Assembly (NCBI GenBank): GCA_037074585.1
Contig: CM073495.1
Coordinates: forward strand, 11,380,501 to 11,444,500
Source: Biancaea sappan
Taxonomy: Eukaryota; Streptophyta; Magnoliopsida; Fabales; Fabaceae
Direction: 5' to 3'
DNA length: 64,000 bases
Position 1 is the first letter of the stretch; the number at the start of each line of letters is the position of its first letter. The notes below the pieces were generated by a model, which saw only the letters and a list, made by a program, of their open reading frames with translations, was not told the DNA's origin and searched no databases. A program made the translations under genes and the position numbers. Of the stretch, positions 59,823 to 64,000 are shown piece after piece.

Positions 59823-62800
59823 AGAATAAAAAAAACTGTGTTAAATTAATACATACCATATCAAGGAACATCTTTTTTATTGTTTTGTTCAAGTCACCCT
59901 CCCAACAACATTCTCCATCTTCTTCCAAAAATACCTTTTGAAGCTTTGGTGCGCTCATTTCGCTCTCAGAGAAGACTTTCATCCTTGGGCATTGCTTAAC
60001 AACAATTTTCTTTAACAGTGGAAACTTCAAGAAGCACTTACTAGAGCCAAACCTGAAGAGTCTTGGCAAACATTCAAGTTCCAAGGTTTCTAAGCTGCTA
60101 AACACAATATCTTCATTCGTCTCATCTCTCTCTTGCATCACTATTTGTTCAAGTGAATTGCACTCACATATCTTCATCCTTTTCAATTTAACCAGACTTT
60201 TAGCTGTTGATGGAGTAATTAAAGTTATGAGTCCACAGCATTTTGCTACCTTCAAAGATGTCAAGTGCTTAAAAGAGACAGGTGATGGCACCAAATTCAT
60301 GAGACTGGAACATTCAATGACAGTGATGCTTTCAAGAAGCTCAAGAGTGGGGTCAATTTGGGATCCTTCTTTACATATATGTTGAAGTTGGGGTAAAGAC
60401 TTCAATGTCAGATATTTGATTCGTGTTGTGCTACTTCTAGTTTGCCTTTCATCTTGAAATATCTTCTTGAAGGAACTCCCTCGAACATCTAGTGTTATCA
60501 AATTAGATATATTTTGGAGCAACCAATTTGGAAAAGCAGATTCTTCACAAAGAAAATCATACACCCACAGAAGTTTTTGTGATTTTTGGAATAGTATTTT
60601 ATTGGTCGCATTGTTCACGTTCAATCGCCGCAATTTGGGAATCACCTGAAACATAAAGGATTAGATGCAAATGAAGTTTCATACTATTATCAATAATCAT
60701 TGTTTACCAGTCAATGAATACGGTCAATTTTTTGAAACCACAAGGTATTTGAAAATTTAGTAGATTCACCTAAGCATTAATTTTGTTCTATTTACAAAAC
60801 TCAAACTTGAGACTTTGTTTTAAAAAAATAAGTGTCATACCACTTGGATGAGCCAACGTTGGTAAATGATTGTCATTTATCCAACTTAAGTAGCAACATT
60901 CTAGTATTTTTTTTTTCCAAAATTTGTGTCTGCCAAATCTAATGTTAGTCGATATCTAATTGGATCTTTTAAATAAGTAACTTTCCTTAATTTTTTAAAT
61001 TAAATACTATTATTTATTAACTTTTTTATTTTTTTTAAGTTAAATTGATTGGAGTTTTATTTCCCTTTGTACTACACCATCAAAACTTAGATTCTTTGTG
61101 TCAGTTTTTTTTTTAAATTTTAGAGTATTTTCTTTATTCAATTTGATGCACAAAATAAAAAGAAAATTTTGATATTTTGTTTCAATTTATTACCTTTTTG
61201 CTCTGTTATAATTTATGTGTAAGGCTTTTCATGCGACAACAAAAATATTCTCAATCTTATTTCATAGCCAACTTTTTTTTTTTTGTATATTTTATGGTCC
61301 ATTGGGCAATGTGAATTTCAAATATTGAAACAACTTCTGCTAGTCCGCAAGCGCACATACAACAACAAAATTAACATTCAGTGAAAAGAGAGTTTGATTG
61401 AAGATAAATGCAATTGGCGTACCTCCTCAACTCCAAAAAGAAATTGTCGCATTGAAGACAGGAACTCCACATGGCAATTGCAAACATAGATTGTTTCCAA
61501 AGATTGACAGGCCAAACTGTAACTTCCTGCATAAAGCCTCTCCAGTTTATGCAAACTCGTGAGCTCCAAAAATTCCAGATGATTAAATACAAAAGTGGGA
61601 TTTCCGTCCATGGGTCCCTCCGATCTCTTTGCAAAAATCTCCTTTATCCCACACCTTCTTACTTTAACTTTCTCAAGGTATTGAAGATCCATGGCAATGG
61701 AGAATGGAAAAAGGTATTCTAAGTCCTCACAGCCTTCCACAGTCACGACACGCAAACTACAAAAGCAAAGAATTTTCCGAGGATGGAAACTACTCGAACT
61801 CTGTTTCAGCTTTGGCAATCAGAGGGGAGTTAGTTCCATCATAGTAAAAGATGCTATATATATTTGCAAAGGTAAATGACAACATATATTATTTAAATAA
61901 CACATGCATGTCAAATATGGAAAATACATAACTAAAACTTAGACCCACGACTTTCAGACTCAAATAAGGTTCGAAAAGATTATGTTTCATCAACTTAAGC
62001 ATTCGAGAGATCTATACAATATATTCCATTCTATATGTGGTTTTTTATACGAGTCACATGCATCTTACTTGCCATAAGAAAATGAATTAATTCTGCTATG
62101 AAACCTTTTAAAACCATGTGAATACTCAAGCTTGATAAAATTATGGATCATACCTTTTCTCCTTTGCTTTCCGTGCCACCATCGTTATCCCCTAAATTTC
62201 CAAAAGTAACAATTTCATGGGAATCATATTTCCATATGTACTTGAGTTTGGCTAGATCTGATAGAATTATTTCTTTCAATGGAATAATGGTTTCTTTCAC
62301 CGATGTTCCTCTATTACTCATGCCCCCCAAATCAAACACGGCTTCTAGTGAATCACATTCTCTCACTTCAAGCTTTTCCAAATTAGGAAGAGCTTGTAGT
62401 ATGTTTCCAGAAAGAAGAACATTTGATTCCTGGAGCTCTAAATGCCTGAAGCTAGGGTTTGTGCTTTTTTGGCTCTTAGAGAAGAATATCATCTTTGGGC
62501 ATTGCTCCATAACAATTTTCTTTAACAAAGGAAACATCAAGAGACATTTACTAGAGCAAAACATATTGAGCCTCGGCAACCATTGAAGTTCCAAGACTTC
62601 CAAATTGCTAAACACAATTTCTTCTTGTGTACCGCCTTCTTCTTCTGCCACTACTTGCTCAAGTGAATTGCACTCCCTTATCATAATTCTTTTCAATTTG
62701 ACCAGACCTCTGGCTGTTGATGAGGCAATTAAAGTTATGAGTCCATTGCACTTTGCTACCTCCAATTCAGTTAGGTGGTTGAAAGAGACATACGAAGGGA

Positions 62801-63927
62801 CCAAATTTTTGAGACGAGAACATTCATTGATAGCAATACTTTCAAGAAGCTCAAGCATAGGGTCAATTTGGAATCCTTCTTTACATATATGTTGAAGTTG
62901 GGGTAGCTCCTCCAATCTGAAATGTTTGAGCCGTATTGTACAACTTCTAATTTGTGCTTTCTCAAGAGCAGATATTTCATCCTCAAATATCTTCTTGAAA
63001 GAACTTTTCCGAACAGTGAGTCTTTCCAAATGTGATACATTTCGAAGCATCCAATTTGGAAAAGAAGCTTCTTCATTAGCAAAGCCAAACACGCAAAGAT
63101 ATTTGCCAGAAAGTAACACTCTTTCACTTGCGGGATTGGAAACAATCAAATAGTCAAAGTTGTCAATTACCTGTAATAATTAATTAGATACAAATGAAAC
63201 AATGGTTCCAAGGATGCAATCAATATTGCTTCGGAATTAGGATATATGGCATCTAAAACTCAATTATGATTTTCAAACAATGGATCAGATTTTAGATTAT
63301 CCATACCTGCTCATCCATCCTTAATGCTCTCATTGATTGACATTCTAAAGTATGAAGCCCAGGGTAGAATACCCTAAGTTTATGCAAATTCGAAAAGATC
63401 AACACGTCAAGATGATTAAGCTTAAATGTGACAGCTTCCTCCATGGCTCCGTCTTTCTTAGCAACAACTTCCTTTATCCCACATGAGAATAATTTAAGAT
63501 CTTCAAGTTTTGGAAGATCCTTAGCTATGGAGAATGGAAAGAGATAGTCCAAATTTTCACATTCTCGGACTTCAACAACTTCTAGATTAAAAAAGCGAAG
63601 AGTTCCATGGGGATCCCTACTCCATATCTGCTTCATCTTTGGCAACCCAACTAGAATTAGATTTTTTAGATGTGTTGCATCCTCTTCCATATGCATTCCA
63701 TGATTGGCATTCAATTCGAAAATCTGTTCCACTGAAGGACAATGACTGACCTTCAAAGTCTCAAGACTTTGCACTTCTTTCTGCACGTAACAAGATTGAA
63801 AAATGTTTTCAAGTTTCTCACAATTATCAACTTCCAGTGTCTTCAATCCCTCAAATTGGTTGTGCCATACTATCTTCAAGTTTTTCATGTCACTTACTAT
63901 GATCTTCTCCAATTTGAAAAGTCGAAC
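57942..63927 (-). CDS. LRR region of a CC-NBS-LRR disease-resistance gene, partial
   Basis: Minus-strand exon blocks: 63927-63307, 63170-62154, 61853/61809-61423, 60645-59857, 59641-58913 and 58793-57942 (stop). Most are phase 0 with good GT-AG sites. The blocks encode irregular leucine-rich repeats of the RPS2/At4g27190-like class, with recurring phrases such as LxxLPxLxxIW, FxNLxxVxVxxCxxLxxLFP, CGLITLI.xSTA.SLVKLK and CNSLEQ. The NB-ARC and coiled-coil parts would lie beyond 64000. These receptors sit in the cytoplasm or at the plasma membrane and trigger defence when a pathogen effector is sensed through the LRR. The third block has an in-frame TGA and no convincing acceptor, so the gene may be a pseudogene or be wrongly merged from two copies. 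Confidence 0.8.
58913..59641 (-). CDS. LRR gene exon (block C)
   Basis: 243 codons, phase 0, acceptor tttcaacag and donor gtatat. VAFGSFEHLKLSEYPELKEL ... LHTLGELEVKECDSLKYVF ... LRKLYLSDLPNLKQIWNKEV ... FVSLQVVHVVACQSLTHLF ... FYPGGHTLDCPELKIL. Classic irregular LRR units. Confidence 0.88.
59786..59819. repeat. (GA)n microsatellite in an LRR-gene intron
   Basis: A GA run within the intron between blocks B2 and C. Reading through it gives a false Ser-Leu repeat. Confidence 0.95.
59857..60645 (-). CDS. LRR gene exon (block B2)
   Basis: 263 codons, acceptor atgtttcag, donor gtatgt, phase 0. VIPKLRRLNVNNATNKILFQ ... SAFPNWLLQNISNLITLDVR ... LPQLQHICKEGSQIDPTLEL ... CSSLMNLVPSPVSFKHLTSL ... KKIVVKQCPRMKVFSESEMS. 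Close paralogue of the first two thirds of block B1. Confidence 0.88.
60646..61422 (-). other. Intron-like spacer between LRR blocks A2 and B2
   Basis: AT-rich, with no coding potential or recognisable element. Longer than the corresponding spacer between A1 and B1 (136 bp). Confidence 0.5.
61423..61853 (-). pseudogene. LRR gene block A2, degenerate
   Basis: Contains LPKLKQSSSSFHPRKILCFC, SLRVVTVEGCEDLEYLFPFS, LEKVKVRRCGIKEIFAKRSE and LYAGSYSLACQSLETIYV. It is the paralogue of the second half of block A1. Just before LPKLKQ, TGA (61821-61819) replaces the Gly codon seen in A1 (LVGLPKMKQ). The first half of the module is missing. The donor (gaggag, then gtacgc) is good; the acceptor is unclear. 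Confidence 0.7.
61854..62153 (-). other. Spacer between LRR blocks B1 and A2
   Basis: AT-rich, about 300 bp, no coding signal. Probably an intron or a deletion joint. Confidence 0.45.
62154..63170 (-). CDS. LRR gene exon (block B1)
   Basis: 339 codons, phase 0, acceptor tattacag, donor gtatga. VIDNFDYLIVSNPASERVLL ... ASFPNWMLRNVSHLERLTVR ... LPQLQHICKEGFQIDPMLEL ... LVKLKRIMIRECNSLEQVVA, then LPNLEKLEVRECDSLEAVFD and LSDLAKLKYIWKYDSHEIVT. The last third matches block C, so B1 looks like a B-type block fused to the start of a C-type block. After FGNL the homology stops and a polar tail (GDNDGGTESKGEK) follows. Confidence 0.82.
63307..63927 (-). CDS. LRR gene exon (block A1)
   Basis: 207 codons, phase 0, acceptor tatacacag, donor gtatgg. 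VRLFKLEKIIVSDMKNLKIV ... LKTLEVDNCEKLENIFQSCY ... LVGLPKMKQIWSRDPHGTLR ... LPKLEDLKLFSCGIKEVVAK ... VFYPGLHTLECQSMRAL. The gene continues to the right of the window. Confidence 0.88.
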
Positions 63928-64000
63928 CTGTGTATACACATAAATATTCTATAATACAGTGATAAAAAACATTAGTTAATCTAAATTTATATGTAGTACC

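Overview
The window is nuclear DNA from a flowering plant, most likely a eudicot. It is AT-rich, with intron-containing genes using GT-AG splice sites, many microsatellites and stacked retrotransposons. Plant-specific families support this: a SIAMESE-RELATED-type CDK inhibitor, the plant branch of WDR44-like WD40 proteins, the LRR part of an RPS2-like CC-NBS-LRR gene, a plant L1 with RNase H, and LTR elements primed by initiator tRNA-Met. I cannot name the species.

Layout. 1-13.3 kb is intergenic apart from one small gene, an SMR-type inhibitor (3342-3788, +). It also holds MITE-like inverted-repeat elements, microsatellites, a probable solo LTR (8471-9243) and a clear solo LTR (10374-12715, target duplication CTTAA). 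13.66-21.18 kb (+) is the best gene: a seven-exon WD40 protein of 970 aa. 21.8-41.7 kb is a nest of three LTR retrotransposons. An old Copia element (22066-41492, -) is split by a large non-autonomous element (25954-38438, +), which is split by a smaller non-autonomous element (30068-33734, -). Target-site duplications, PBS and PPT sites are visible at each level. A 215-bp MITE sits in the Copia reverse transcriptase. 41.7-47.8 kb holds decayed repeats, including a zf-GRF remnant and a short LINE-like element with an internal duplication. 47.8-49.1 kb is a scrambled partial copy of the WD40 gene. 49.1-57.08 kb holds two L1 copies head to head: a 5'-truncated minus copy and a nearly complete but mutated plus copy. 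57.9 kb to the right edge (-) is the leucine-rich-repeat end of a CC-NBS-LRR gene whose NB-ARC part lies outside the window.

Most unusual points. (1) The middle retrotransposon has no gag or pol that I can see. It carries two homologous small genes in divergent orientation, each with an LxLxLxL (EAR-type) motif near the N-terminus, a basic patch, a charged coiled coil and a Cys-containing tail, and each with a TATA box about 120 bp upstream of its ATG. (2) The WD40 copy joins intron 5/exon 6 directly to the 3' half of exon 1, the order expected from a circular or head-to-tail intermediate. (3) The resistance-gene LRR region is built from a duplicated two-exon module, and one copy has an in-frame stop.

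Identity percentages are estimates by eye. I saw no tRNA, rRNA or CRISPR feature.
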